From assembly GCA_001640655.1 (NCBI GenBank), contig LXGT01000093.1, positions 29,388 to 93,387 of the forward strand: a stretch of 64,000 nt of DNA, read 5' to 3'. Positions 1-13,830 of the stretch are shown one piece after another (position 1 is the first letter of the stretch; each line of letters opens with the position of its first letter). The notes under the pieces were generated by a model that saw only the letters and a program-made list of their open reading frames with translations, was not told the DNA's origin and made no database searches. The DNA comes from Endoconidiophora laricicola (taxonomy: Eukaryota > Ascomycota > Sordariomycetes > Microascales > Ceratocystidaceae). Made by a program: the position numbers and the translations under genes.

Positions 1-3000
1 ACAGACTTTATTAGGAATATTATTGTACACAACGTGCTATAAGATGATATAATAATTATTTTGATATGAGTCTATGTCTGCTGCTATAGGGCTTACTAAG
101 ATTATCTGTCCGAGGGAAAACTCTTGCCAGGCGGCATCAGAGACTAAAAAACCCTAACCGTTTTATCTATCCTCCTTGTTGCATAAGATAGACTTAGTTT
201 TCAGGTAAGAAACAAATATTTGGACGGCTGAGGAAACAATCACGTTACATTAACATATACCGACGGGCCATATTCTGGCATTAAGGTGCGTATACTCTGT
301 TTGAATGGGTTACACTACGTATATACATAGTACAGCGGTTACGATATAGCCCGTGGTACCATAGCCCCAAGACTCACAATGTGGTCTCATGCGGGCCATC
401 ATCAAATCGTTATGTGTGCACGGCATTTGCATCGCATTCACAGCGGAGTCAGCTGTCGGGTGATATATGGCTTGTGCTCTTATTGAAAGACATATGAAAA
501 GAGGCCACGAATGTTAGTGCTTTGCTTTAGGAGAGTCAGAATGATAAGCAGCGAGATAAGGTTAAGATAGTTATTCATTTTTCTTCATATTTTTTGTGAG
601 CTTCTCTGTCAAGCCCGGCATATTTTATTATTTGTTCTCGAATTCTCGCTTTGTCGAGCCATTATGTCCAGTCTGCATCACACAGCCCAGGTTTGACGAC
701 GCATGTTTTGGAGTTGAGGCTTCTTACAAACACTTATGCCTCAAGCAAAGGAACTCCTAACAGATGCTACCTGCCCTAGAAGGTTCAAACAAGAAGTTTC
801 CAGGATTCGTATGCACTCCTCTTGCTTGAGCAAGACAAACCTGAAGCTTAATTTGGTTTTGCTACTTAATGCGTCGTTTTCGTAGCAATGTGAGTAGCAG
901 ACGTTGAATACACATACATTCTACTCTCTACTACTACTTCCCTAGACTAGACTAGCAGTCGCACGTAAGTGCATCTCTTCGTAACTTACTTAGGCTTGGC
1001 CAGAAGAACAAAAGCCTCCTCATCCTCATTCCCTCATGCAATGCCCCAGAATGAGCAGGCTTGGTATCAAATGGTGTTTGAGATTTGTAAATTTGTTCCA
1101 CTTGTAAGATGCAGCTTGCATGTAAGGCCTAGCTTTGAAGAGATAGGCAACAGCTCGACTCAAACTGAGATCCTTAATCAGTAAGGTCTGTTATTACTAC
1201 TACTAGTCTGTTTGTCGATGAATTTTCTGAAGCTCAGTTTGTGTTTATTAGTTCAATGAAATCGTAGTCTGTGATTAGGTTAATACGAGCCCTTACTGAC
1301 CGACGATAACTAAACCACTCCTAAATTGACTGCGAATCTGGATAAAAACTTGTAGATCAACATGGGATATAATAGTTTTAGAAAGCATAGCAAATGGGCA
1401 GTATTATTAGTACGATCGTTGGTGTTTTTATTATTTTTATAATTTTTATGTTTTATGCTGAAGGATAATCGTCGAAAGAAAGGGCTGTAATGGTACAGTT
1501 CCATTCTATCACTTTGTAGAGTAGAGTGATAATGTTAGTATGTGTGACTGAAAATACAAATTAGTTTCTTGACGAGCTACACATGAAAGCGTTCTAGTCT
1601 GAGGAGAGCTACATAGCGTTCGGAATCGATCTAGGCCTATCAGTTAGTTTTTGACAGGCAGGCGGCGTGAAGTACCAGGTACAAGAACGCCAACAACAGT
1701 GATAGTATGATACTACTGTACTAGTATTGTATGTACACTTTAAATTAGCATCTGCGCGTAGGCTATAGTGGGCCTAAGTCAGGAACGGAGAATATTAACA
1801 TAGTCGGATCAAAATTTGAAGACTAGGCCTGTTGGCAGAATGATGAAAAGGGGCAGAAACTGTTTCCTCTTAGATGGCTGCCACCGCCTTCTATATTAGG
1901 CAAATTGTATAATAGGAGAACAAGCAAAAGTCAGAAGCTAGTGATCCCAATTGAGAAAACAAAGAAAGCTACTGGCTTTCTCAATCTGTGCTGTATTGCA
2001 ATTTTGTAACGGTTGCCGCAAGCGAGAACTGCACCTGGCCGAAGAACTGTGGATTGTGATAGATCGTCTGACTGAGCTTGTTGAAAGAGGCGTTTAAGCG
2101 GGATTGGACGGCACTGATGAATAAGATGGATATACTGAAACTGTTCCTTGCCTAAGCTTAGTCCCCCCTATTTGAGTTTATTGCGGTCCTCAGGGAATTA
2201 CAATATAAGTTATCCGTTTTGGTTGCCGACTGGTCTGGCAAGGCAGCGCTGCTTTCAAGGTTAAGGCGCAAGATTACTAGGATTATGGACTGGATGATAC
2301 TGGATACAGGTGCTGATCGCTGGCCTAGTGTAGAAGTAGCAGAAATGAAGTTGGACAATCTTAGAGCAAGAAATATATCGCAGGTACGAGGACTGCGCCG
2401 CTGGGCGTCAATAGTTGGGAGAGGGAAACACGAAAAGGAACCTGAAGGAAGCTATCTAGCTCGTCAGGATGACGGACAAAGAAATCTCTGTTGTACTGTG
2501 ATAATTTGATATAGCAAATGATGGGGGGGGGGAGGGGGGGGAACAGAGTAGAGTGACTTTGTATTGCGAATAAGAAGTAGGTATCTTTCTTGTGTCTGGA
2601 GTAGCAGGATTTCTTCCGCCAGCCTGTCGTAGGAATCAACGTAATTTATGCAACTTGGCTAAAGGCAGCTGATGACTACTAACAGATACTCCTTAGCTGG
2701 AAAAGTGTCATTTGCTAAGAGATTTGGGTGCTGAGAGAGCAGCAGAATGGAGAATTGAGGCTTAAGCTGAAGATAGATATCTAAAGATTTGAGAGGAAGA
2801 CGGCGCCTTGTTCAGAACTCTTCTTCCCTATCTTCTTCAGTTTTCCCATGCTTTCTGTGATGTAATCTCTCTTCATCACTCTTTCCATCTTTAAATCTAG
2901 TAACGGCACACGATCTTTGTGACGATCGACTGATCACCCAGTACTTTTTACTATTATTTTGATTATATAAATCTCATATTTTATATCCGCATCTGTAACG

Positions 3001-3858
3001 GCAACCTGCACGATTGCAGCCTCCTTATTCCCTCATTTATAGTTATTCTTCATGTTGTGCGTTCCAAGCACACGCTTTGCTGTTTGCGCCTTAGAGACCG
3101 ACACTCATCTTTTGTGGCCTCTCTTGCTCTGTCTTCTCACACACAGATCGGCCCGGTGCATATACAAGTTTACTTTGTTTTGTTTACTACTACTTGTTTT
3201 CTCACCTAGAACACTATAGAAAACAAACAAGATAAAGCGCTCTGGGAAACCTGGTCCCTGCGTAAGAGTCAATATTGATCGTACCATAGCAGTGAGAGAC
3301 AGCTGGCAAGAAATTAGAGATATGAACAGACAGGCCATTAGGCCATCATCAAAAGACGCTCAGTAAGAACCTTCTTTCTGAAGAGTTTCTATCGTTAATT
3401 TACCTTGGGATAAGCACTCTATTCTCAACATCTTTGCTAGAGTTTGAAGCTGCCACAAACAGCTATATATTTCCGACAGTACTATTGATTTCCTGTTGTC
3501 TTAGAGCGAGTCTTCTTTCCAAAGAAGTTTCTCGCTTCTCGAAGCAAAGCAAGCAGCCCGGTCTGTCTCTCTCTGGCTAGCCGTGAGATGAGATTCGCTT
3601 TTTTTCTCACTGTGGACCTTAGAAGGAAAGAAAGTAAGCCTACATTTTACATTTAGTAGCAAGGCTGCCTGCCCCTCGAACGACATAGACCCTGGCTCTG
3701 ATATACAATATTGCTACTATAAGGCCTAGCTACCGAACAAGCCTACCTAGCCTGGCTAACTGTTATATTTGACCGAACACCCCCTAGTAATAAGAAAGCG
3801 TACACTTTAGCAGCGTCTATCTGACAGCAACGCACTGTTCTGAAGCACATTAGACATT
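1..3858. other. Gene-poor left flank, no supported gene
   Basis: Only short reading frames without recognisable domains are present. The stretch holds one inverted copy of the dispersed 'aacgtct' repeat (871-917) and a G-rich homopolymer (2523-2541, ten G, one A, eight G). The last part is the promoter and 5' leader of the downstream Sec7 gene. A 96-codon plus-strand frame at 2219-2509 lacks any family resemblance and is not called. Confidence 0.6.
871..917 (-). repeat. Dispersed short repeat, copy A (inverted)
   Basis: Read on the minus strand it carries the landmarks 'aacgtct', 'ttgctacg' and 'aacgacgc' in the same order as copies at 18721-18767 and 52889-52938. It is the most diverged of the three, with small insertions and losses between landmarks. 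All three copies lie in gene-poor DNA. The element type is unknown. Confidence 0.55.
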
Positions 3859-6800
3859 ATGAACCAGCACTGTCGACGACCTGAGCTGACCGTCAACAGT
3901 GACCTGCGAGTGACGGCCCAACTGTCGAGCACGGCGACAACTGTCTTGCCCCCGATCTCGGTGGACGATCATGACAACAGAAGCAACGGTGACAGGTTGA
4001 GTGCTAGCGAGTCCAGGTATAGCTGTAGCCGAGATCACACTGTAGGTAGTAATGGTAGTAATAATAATAGTAGCAGAGAAGAAAGTGCTATGTCAGAGGC
4101 TGGAACTGACGCAGGCGCAAAGAAAAAGTCTGGGGTTGTAGAGGTGACAGCGGCCCCTTCAACTCAAGCATCTCCTCCCTTTTATGCTTCTTCCACTCTT
4201 TCTTCTTCCTATGCCACGGCTTCTTTACAGCCCGTAACAACCGACGATAGCAGCTCCAAGCTGTGGTCTCGCCAAACCAGGTTGCCGTTGAGCGCGCCTC
4301 TGGACATAGTCGCTGCCAACTCTTTGCTAGCAAGCAGAGGCATAAGCAGCAACAGCAACAGCAACAGCAACTCTACGCTGAAACCGAATCCCAGCCTGGG
4401 ACTGCAGCTGGATTGGGATCTGAAACTCAGTCCGTTTGCTGCCAGCTTCGCCGAGAGTTCCGCGTTGGCTCTCAGCAGCGCCGGACTGACGACGCCGCGC
4501 CGCCAGAGCTTTGGGCTTTCGCCGTCAAGCGATCTTAGCCTAGGCATAGACTACGCAAACTCGCTGCCAGGCCCTGAGTTTGATCGCGAACCGCCTTTGC
4601 AGCATCAGCAACGGCAGGCCCAGTCGTTTGCACAGAGGCCTGTTAGCTTGTCGCCCTCTGTAGCATTACCGAGCTCAAGTTTCAGTAATACCTGTGCTAC
4701 GGCCACTATAACACCCACTGTAGCTACAGCGCATACTACGCTAGTTCAGCGTCCAAAGCGCACCTCGTCACTGCATCCAGCGCCTGGCCATCGTAGCGCC
4801 GTTAGGCCTACAGCGCTATCGACGTCCATCATTGCTGAGAACGACAACACCGCTCACAGCAATTCTGCCGGCTCTAACCATCTCACCACATCGACACACA
4901 CAACATCACGTTTTACTACCATCCCCAATAAGAGCAATATTACTAGCATTATAAGCACTGCCGAAGCGACCAATCCTATCGCAGAAACGGCCTCATTTCC
5001 ATCCGCCTCCGCTACTGGACTTACGGAGCCTACAGATCTTAATGAGCTTGCAGATTTCACTCCCTCGTCACTGCTGACTGCGCCCGCAAGCGGATCCTCG
5101 CCCTACGAATTAGCGTCGTCCATTTCCACCTCCATCTCCGTTCCCATAGCCTCTTCCGACCACGGCATGTCCACTAGTAGCCGCGAGCACGACTATCGTG
5201 ACTATTCTCGCCCGCGCGACAAGGACAGAGACTCGCACGACTTGTCGCTGCCGGCCCGCAACATAACCCGCGACTCGTTGATGGCGAACATGCTTATGTC
5301 GCTTGACCAATTCTCATCCTTTCATCAACAGCCCTCTATTCCCGCAAACACTGCGAGTGCTGCTGCTGCTGACATTCCTACTGGCTCTGCCCGCACCTTA
5401 ACCTGCACCTCGTCGCACTATCAGTACGAAGACTTTCATCCAGCATCCCTCGACGATCGTGCCTGGACAACTACCTCAGCCTCAGGTGCCACTGCCTCTG
5501 CTGTGCTTGCGCACGCTCGCTCGCGATCCCGCTCCAACACCCACGGTAGCCATTCGTATAGCTCTGACTTTGACGCCCCCGACGACGCAAGTCGCATTAG
5601 CTCCCGCGCCGGCCGTCGCTCTAACAGCTCGTCCAACTATCCGGGTCCGCCCCAATCTGCTGGCTTGGCGCGCATGAGCAGTCTGCGCAGCCAGCCCACT
5701 AGTCCCAGACAGATTCACCACCTACATAACCGAGGTGGCCGCGGCTCCAAGAGTAGCAGTATCAACAGCTTCGACGGCGCCTTCTCCCAGGCCACCCACA
5801 GCCAGCGCTGGCCCCAGAGCCATACCCCCGTCGCTGACCACATAACTAGCCCCGACTACGGCGCCCTTACATCACCGCAGTCCTCTGCCGCTCAGCTTGT
5901 ACAGCAGCAGATTAGCCAGCGCGAACGCGAACGAGCCCGTGAACTATTACTGCAACAACAGCTGCTCCAGAAACAGACCCGCATTACCCAGGACTTAGTT
6001 CAACGAAAAGCATCGTGGCAGACTGAGATAGATAGTTCCTATATAAACGATACTTACGACGCCGCTCCCCCGCCAGCCATTCCCGGGGGTCCTCGCCGCA
6101 AAACATCCGGATCCTTGCCTGTCACCGCAGCCTCTTTGTCATCTTCTGTGCACATTGCTACCAATATAGATTCCCTAGTACCCATCAGTCCTCCTCCAGA
6201 GCCTCAACCGCAGGCACACACTCTTGAGCATAAGCGTAGCATCCGCTCCACCAAAAGTTCCTCGACCAATCGTCGCCGCGAATCATCCAAGACACAGCAG
6301 AGCTTGCCGCCTGGAATCAACAGTAACAATAGTAACGCTGCTACTACCACTGCTACTACCGGCGCCATGGACTGCGACTCAGCTCCCGCGCCAAATATTG
6401 GCTATGAAAAGTCCAAGGATGCTCAAGATGTAGGTGGCCAGTCCAACACACAACAGAACAATAGCCAGAATCAAAAGGAAAAGACTGGGTTTTTCCGCCG
6501 TGTCTTTGGTTCTCGTGCTACATCTTCTACAAACCTCAACGAAGTTGCTCCTATAGAAACCCCCGATCGCCGCAAGTCGCAGTCGACACCACCGTCGCGC
6601 GATGCTACACAGCAGCCACACCACGTGCTACAGAAAAAGACGTCAGCATTCTTCCGCCGTCGCAAGAAGTCCTTTACCGATAACGATGTCCCGCCCTTGC
6701 CAATGCCGCCTCCCTTGCCGGCCGCCTCTATGGCGTCTCCATCTTCACCATCAGGTAATACCATCCCTTCCGTTGCGCTCCCTGCAGATACGGACGCCCT

Positions 6801-9800
6801 AGCAGCGTCGCTTGCCCCTTCATTGGCAGCGGCGCCAAAGGTCACGGCTGCAGGAATATCGGCAATCGCGACTGGTGGTACTAGTGGTTCTCGAGCAATA
6901 GCAGCGCAGAGCACTGTATCAAGATCAGGCTCAGCTACCGCCGGCGGTTTATCCAGTAGATCGACATTGCTTACCTTGACGCCTAAGTCAAAGGCCAATC
7001 CAGAGCCAAGCCCTGTTAGCTCTCTGAAAAAGGCCATGACTCCCTATCTGAAGGGAAGCCCTGTCACAGCAACCGGATCTTCTGGAGTCGCCGCCGGTAC
7101 AAGTATATGCTCCGTTCTACCACATCCACCACCGCCTGGTGTTGGCCTAGGACTTGAAGAGTACACTACTCCTTCAACGCCCGAACGGCCAACCAATAAT
7201 CGCCGTAATAGCACAAACCCCAACGATCCTGGATACAAGCGCTCATTCTCGCCAGAATACGAACCTAGCCCGACAGCCGTGATCCGCAAGGTTGACCGTG
7301 ACGCCGAATCGGTCTACTCGACAACTAGCGAAAACTTCGGCTCCCCAACCCCGTACAACTATTCTAGTGCCCACGACACCCCCGGCAGCGCGAGACAAGC
7401 GGCGCCTTCTAACGGCCGCACCAACTCATTCCTTAACCTAGATCAACCCAGCGATAGCGAAATTGAGAGCTGGACTAGCCGTATGCAGCGTTCTACTGAC
7501 AAAAAGGTTGTTACTGCTAGTAGCAGTGTCTACACTAACAGCCGCCGCAGTAGAGGTGCTTCACAGTCACAGTCCCAGAAATCGCTGAGTAAATCGCAGT
7601 CTCGTACCCGCGGTGACGTTGCCGAGTCGGATGACGACCATCGCCACTCTGTACTACTGCCCATTGAAGGCGTCCGCCAGGACGATCCTGCCGACATTTC
7701 CATGAACATCCCTACTATAGTCGGTGGCGATGAGAGGGGCGGATCCTCTATTGACCCGAAGAACATTGACGAGCCCGATCTGTTCGTGATTGGTGACCCT
7801 AGCGACGATGACCGTAGCAAGGCCCAAAGAATCTTCGATGGCGATGAGTCCTTTATCCAGCGTGAGAAGGTTGCTGCGTGGATTGGCGAAGAAGGCCCTG
7901 TTCGGCAGCGTGTTTTACGTGCATATATTGAGCTATATGATTTCAAGAATACGAGCATCGTCGAATCTCTCAGACAGGTTTGCAATAACCTTGTATTCCG
8001 TGCTGAAACTCAGCAAGTGGACAGAATTCTAGTTGCCTTCTCAAACCGCTGGGCTGAGTGCAATCCGCGCCATGGTTTCAAAAGTATTGGTATGTTATAA
8101 GAACTTGTGACTAAGATACTTTTGTTTCTAGCCCTATACTGACTTATTATCTCTAATTAAGATGTCATCCATTGCATTTGCTACTCCATCTTCCTTTTGA
8201 ATACTGATTTACACATTGCCGATATCGAACAAAAAATGACGCGCCCACAGTTTATCCGTAATACAATGGAGACCATTCGCCAGGCTCTTGAGGATTCGGA
8301 CCCCGAACTTTTCGACCAGAATGACAAGCTGAACGCTAAGCAATCCGAATCTGGCTTCCGTAGCTCGCACCACGGACTGCCCAAACGATCTTCTTTCTTA
8401 CCCCTGCGTCCCAACGAGAACTCTAACATTGGTGCAGGACTCGCTGATTATGATGAATGTGGTCCCCTTGTTAGAGCTCCGTTTGAGGGTTCGCACAAGG
8501 CCTGGGGTGGCGTCATCGAAATTGTGCTCAAGGAGATCTACGTGAGCATTCGTGATGATCGTCTACCTCTGATGGGTGCCGACACTGAGCGTCACCTTGG
8601 TGGAAGCAATAGCCAAAGTCTCTCCGTCATGGGTATGTTGAAACGCAGCCCTAGCGTTCTGAGCAAAACGCCTTCTGAGACCCAGGTCTCTCTACGCGGC
8701 CGCATTGCGGAATCGTCATCCCGCAACTCTACAAGATGGGCATCCAAAAGCCGTTCACGGCCACGTTTTGGCGCCCCTGGCTTCAGCTCCAGCCGTACTA
8801 GCTTCGACGACCAGAATTCGGTATGGAGCCCCACAGCCTCATCCGCTACCTGGAGCAAGCACTCACTCGGCCGCACGCAGACATCCATGTCCATGGACTC
8901 GTTTACCTCAGGCTTTGCACGTAGCGACTTCCAGCAAAGTATTGGCTTTGCAAATGCTCTGAGCCAGTCCAATAACCGCGATGATCTTCCCGGCAACATG
9001 TCTATCATCAGCGATGATATGCGGACCTCTGTTCCGCTGTTAGACGATGAATCGCTAGAACTGGCTGGCCCTCCGTGGGTTAAGGAAGGTCTTGTTAGCC
9101 ACAAGCATCACCTAGACGGTGTCGAGAAAAAGGCCAAAGACCGCAACTGGTCGGAGGTATTTGCTGTTGTTCAGAAGGGTACTTTGAGCATTTTCTCGTT
9201 CCAGCCTAACAAGTCGGTGCGTAGCCGTCGCAATCGCAACGTCAACAAAGGCCCCATTACTGTCGGCGGTGGTAACTGGCAGGATAACGCTACCAACCTA
9301 GGCACATTCGATTTGCGGCAGACACTGGCTTCCAGCCTGCCTTCCCCAGGATACTCGCGCACCCGACCTCATGTGTGGGCTCTGAGTCTGCCTACTGGCG
9401 CGGTCCACCTATTCCAAGCGGGCACACCCGAGCTGGTTAAGGAGTTTGTGACTTCTGTAAACTACTGGAGTGCGCGTCTCAGCACCCATCCGCTCGTCGG
9501 CGGTATCTCCAACATTGAGTATGGTTGGAGTAGCTCAATTGTTCAAAACTCGCTGGTTACCGCTATTACCGAGTCGTCTGCTGGTGCTCCGTCTGACACG
9601 GCCACCATCAAGGCTAGTTTGACCACTGAAGGTGGTATTCCATCGCGCCCTGGCTCTTCGGCTGCCATGCATGGACGCCACGGTAGTGTTGCTGGTTCCA
9701 TACGCAGCATGCGATCGGGATCCCTCGACCAAGGCGGCTTTGCCTTGATGAACAGCGCCGCTATGCCCCGTGGTGCTGGCGGAAAGCTACCCGGCGACAA

Positions 9801-10200
9801 GCTCAGCATTACCGACTGGACGCCACCGACGCAGAGCATGCGGCCTAGCAACCTGGGCGAAGCAGAACAACTGGTATCACTGCAAAACTACGTACGCAGC
9901 ATCGAAGCTGACCTGCAGCTACACAACCAGATGCGTAGTCCGATGCTGTTAGCGTTTACACCGCGCGGATCGAATGCCACCAAGGCCATGGGCAACTGGG
10001 AGCGCAAGAGCGCATATCTGCTACGTGAGATTGTCAAGTTCCGCACATACGTGGATTGTCTGCAGCAGGCGGAAACGCGACGGGCCGAGATCTATGCTGA
10101 GCGTGAACATGCGCACCGTGCGGCCAGGGGAGATTTGGATTTGTCGGATGATGAAGCTTCGGATGTTGAAGCTGACGATTGTGCCACATTAGGTGCGTAA
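3859..10200 (+). CDS. Sec7-PH domain Arf guanine nucleotide exchange factor (EFA6/Yel1-like)
   Basis: Two exons, 3859-8089 and 8162-10200, give 2089 residues. The 72-nt intron has a GTATGT donor, a branch-like TACTGAC and an AAG acceptor, and is in phase 1. Residues 1 to about 1320 are Ser/Thr/Pro/Gln-rich and probably disordered. A Sec7 domain spans about 1335-1475, with motif 1 around ETQQVDRIL (Glu1383 is the expected catalytic 'glutamic finger') and motif 2 LLNTDLH. A PH domain follows at about 1714-1855, then a basic, helical C-terminal tail (about 1970-2075). The order Sec7, PH, helical tail is that of the EFA6 family, which loads GTP on plasma-membrane Arf6/Arf3-type GTPases for endocytosis, actin and polarity. 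The first ATG of the long frame is used. An extra upstream exon cannot be excluded. The intron separates the two Sec7 catalytic motifs. Confidence 0.9.
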
Positions 10201-12077
10201 GCGGGCTGTGTGGTCTGAGGCCCCTTTGGGTTGAATTAAGAGACTAAGGTCTTGTGAAAAAAATTAAGTTTAGTGTGAAATAATTTTTTTTTGTTTGGGA
10301 TGGTTGTTTTTGCCTTTATCTTTTCTTCATCATATTTCATACCCTTTTTTTTTAACTGGTGTTTTCTTTTTTTTCTACACTACACTCTTTTATTCTGTCA
10401 AACTTACGATTTTTGTCATTTGTTTATATTTTCTTTCTCAATCTCTTGCCCTGTGCTTCTTTTTGTTCTCTCATTTCTCCCAATATTTGCTCTTTTGGCT
10501 ATACTTGCTGTGCTGTTTGAGTTTAATATATCTGTTTTCCTTTGTGAATCAAGCATATGTGTGTTATCTATATCAAATCTAAGCCCTTTTATAATACAAT
10601 ACATACAATAATAATCTATGATTTCCATTGAGTGGTATTACTTGTGCCATGTAATATGTAACATGGAGAAGTAAACAAGCCCATAGTTTTTGGGGTTTTT
10701 TTTCCTCTCTGGCCACTAATTCTATTCAGTTTCTAAAACCATGAAGATATCCATAGTTCAATTCTAGAGACTAGAGCGCCTTTTAGTCATCAATGCACTC
10801 TATACTGAAGGGATGCTAACGCATATGAATAGTGTTAGATAGAGATTAGAGGCTACATACTAATTTGATATACGAGGTTTCTTTTCTGAGATAAGTGACA
10901 TGAGATATAGTGACGGTTTCATATTCAGCAGTAAAGTGGTAAAACCCCTTCATCATTAATCTTATCAGGGTTTCTACAACTATGAAGATACCAGTGATTT
11001 TATATGAGACAGGGTTTTCTCGAAAACCGCTTATTAAGTAGAAACAGTTAAGATACACATTGAATTAGCACTTGTTGAACAAGACCTACAAAGCAAGGAG
11101 TTATCTATGTAACGTGAAGATTAATTCATACTTTTTTGTAAGATGACTGATATCTTACAAACACATACTAACGCTATTACTACGTAATATCTGACTGGTT
11201 TTACCTGATCTGCTCTTTTTGGCGGTTATGATTGGCTTGCGGAGTACAAGTTTGTAGTAAAATGATATGATTTGGTCCTTTCTGTTTTTTCTTTTCTCTT
11301 TTTTATCTTCTATAGTGGCAGGATTATGATTTGTCAGTACTGACTAGCAGATGCCGAGCCGCTAGATGATCTTAAGATTTTGGCCATGATCTAAAAGGCT
11401 TCGCGGTTTATATTTGGGCCTTAGGCAGGAATGAATGAAAACAATGAATATATTTATAGAAAAGGGGGTAGATTGGCTCTGAAGGACTCATGACAAAAGC
11501 TACAGACCGACAGCGTCTCCACGGAAGGAACAAACCTTGCGAATAGAACAAGATCTAACCTATTTTTCCTTACCTATTTGTATGTATTGTTGAAATGTAA
11601 AGGGAAAAAAAGGCGTTAAACTCAGCTGCACGGCCAAGCAAGTCGAGGTAACAATGTCAATCCGATTATCATGGCCTGGCTATCTCTCTTTCTCCATCCT
11701 TGGCCTGAAGCGTCTGCTACTACTTTTTGTGTAGACCGGGGGGGGGGCGGGAGCAGTTGAGTAAATGCTTGGTCATTAGTAGCCTTCTGGCTCCCTTTAC
11801 TCTTCAATGGCATTGGCGGGGTTTCTTCATGGGTTAAAAGTATATTCACCTGTATACATCATATACATGCTTAGCTCTATAGCTCTGTATGGCATTGGCA
11901 GCTTGTGGGCTAAAAACGGAGCGTTAGTTAAACATGGAGACAATAGTATCTGGTTTCTATATAAGCCTTCCGCTTGTAACTCTAACATTATATTATGTCT
12001 ACTCATTTGCATGGTATCTCTCTTTCTACGTTCTTTGTCTTCCACACATTCCTCCTCATCTTCTCTACGTCTTCGTT
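10201..12077. other. Intergenic: Sec7 3' region and MetE-like promoter
   Basis: The first 400 bases are T-rich and include the probable 3' untranslated region of the Sec7 gene. No gene was recognised in the remainder. A run of ten G lies at 11738-11747. A TATA-like box precedes the next gene. Confidence 0.6.
11958..11964 (+). promoter_or_regulatory. TATA-like box of the MetE-like gene
   Basis: The sequence TATATAA lies 114 bases upstream of the ATG at 12078 and is followed by a pyrimidine-rich leader. The placement fits a fungal TATA promoter. There is no transcript evidence. Confidence 0.45.
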
Positions 12078-13475
12078 ATGACTCCTACCTTGAAGCGTGG
12101 CCCCCCCTTCCGCGCCGAGCACATGGGTTCCCTGCTACGGCCGGCAGAGCTTAGTGCCAAGCGCGTGACTTTAGATGGCAAGAAGGCTCTCGAAATTGGT
12201 AATGACGCTGAGCTGCATGCGCTTGAAGATGCTGCCATTGTCGACATCGTCAAGAAGCAGCTAGAATGGGGCTATCATGGAATCTCCGATGGCGAGTACC
12301 GCCGCCACCAGTTCTGGGGTAACTTCTTCCCGGGTCTAGATGGTTTCGAGGAGGTTGATCTGCCGAGCTGGGATGTGTTCCGGACATATGTTCCTGACAT
12401 CGGTGCTTTCAGTACGTACTTGGCTATATATCCTTCCAAGTAACGAGCTTTCCCCTTAGTCATATAGTGCTAATGCTTTCCGCCTTTTACTTCTTTTTTT
12501 TCTGCTTAGCCGAGAGCGACCATCGTCCCGGCGAGTCTCTTGTATGTACTGGCAAGATTAGGCATGCCGGTTCGCAGTATCTCCGCGAATGGGAATTTCT
12601 CAAGAAGCTTGTGCCTGCGGAGCGAACCGGCGAACTGAAGCTTACCTTACCGGCTCCGGAATGGTACCATCTGCGCTATAAGCCCGGTCACGCCTATTCA
12701 CTCGACGTGTACGCCAACGACGCCGAGTACTTTGCCGACATTGCTACAGCTTATCGCACTGAGCTTGATATTCTTTACAAGGCAGGCGTACGCAATGTCA
12801 CGATCGATGACCCTAACCTGGCTTGTAAGTTAATATTCTGACTAAGCTGTGACTTGAACTTCGCTTTGTACTTTACACTCACAGGCTCACTGACACGCTA
12901 TTGTACATACAGACTTCTGCTCCGAGGCCATGCTAGAAGGCTTCAAGAAGGCCGGCGAAGATTCCGACGCCCTATTCGACTCGTACGTAAAGCTATACAA
13001 TGACTGCCTTTCCGGTCGACCAGCCGACCTACACGTCGGCCTTCATCTGTGCCGTGGCAACTTCTCGTACTCGCGCCACTTTAGCGAGGGAGGCTACGAC
13101 CGCGTGGCTCAGCGCCTATTCAATGATATCAACGTCGACACGTACTTCCTTGAGTATGATACCGAGCGAGCAGGTGGCTTCGAGCCGCTGGTGCATCTTC
13201 CAGTCCACAAAAATGTCGTACTGGGCGTCGTCACGAGCAAGTTCCCGCAGCTTGAAGATGTCGAGGAAACAAAGAAGCGGGTGTACTCAGCGGCCGAGTT
13301 CATTGCCCTTGGCTCCGGCGAGTCCAAGGAGCAGGCGCTCCAGCGTATCGGAGTTAGCCCGCAATGTGGCTTTGCAAGCCATCATCTAGGCAACTCGGTG
13401 ACCCACGAAGATATGGCTGACAAACTCAAGTTGGTACGCAAGATTGCCAACAAAATTTGGCCCGCCGAGGCTTGA
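12078..13475 (+). CDS. Single-module MetE-like (cobalamin-independent methionine synthase family) methyltransferase
   Basis: Three exons, 12078-12411, 12510-12824 and 12913-13475, give 403 residues. Both introns (98 and 88 nt) are phase 1 with GTACGT and GTAAGT donors. The N-terminus (R-x-E-H-M-G-S-L-L-R-P) and the C-terminal half fit the UROD/MetE superfamily. All four expected zinc ligands are visible: His261 and Cys263 in HLC, Glu297 in the FLEYD strand, and Cys368 in SPQCGF. Full-length MetE is about 760 residues with two modules. This protein is the short, one-module type common in fungi and bacteria. A zinc-dependent methyl transfer to a thiol is likely, but its substrate cannot be read from the sequence, so calling it methionine synthase (MET6) would be too specific. 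ATG 12078 is preferred because it starts just before the conserved core. Confidence 0.87.
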
Positions 13476-13830
13476 GGCGGAAGGTTACCTGCAAAGAAGG
13501 GAAACAGGCTCGTAGAAGATAATATATTGAATACATGCACTTGACATAATGAAATGAGGACACCGGGTGTTTTAATGCTTGTCCATAAACAATGGACCGT
13601 TATTTTATTTGCAGTAGTTTAGGTAAAAACAATAGCTAGCAGTAAGGACCGTTCAGACATAAAACATGGTCTAATTTGCGGCATCACGGAAACGGGAAAT
13701 AGTAAGCAGGTACTGTAGGCCGCTTATATGAGAAGCCATACTTGTATGCAAAGCAAAGTCGCTGTGCCTCAATTCCTTCGTCTTCATCGCCTTAGACGCC
13801 ATCACCACCCGCAGATTCCACTGGGTTGCT
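13476..13830. other. Convergent intergenic region
   Basis: This 355-base gap lies between the 3' ends of the MetE-like gene (plus) and the cerato-platanin gene (minus). It is AT-rich and probably consists of the two 3' untranslated regions. No further feature is visible. Confidence 0.6.

Noticed and set aside
6471..7037. 188-codon minus-strand frame inside the Sec7-PH gene
   Set aside because: It is an antisense shadow of a low-complexity coding region.
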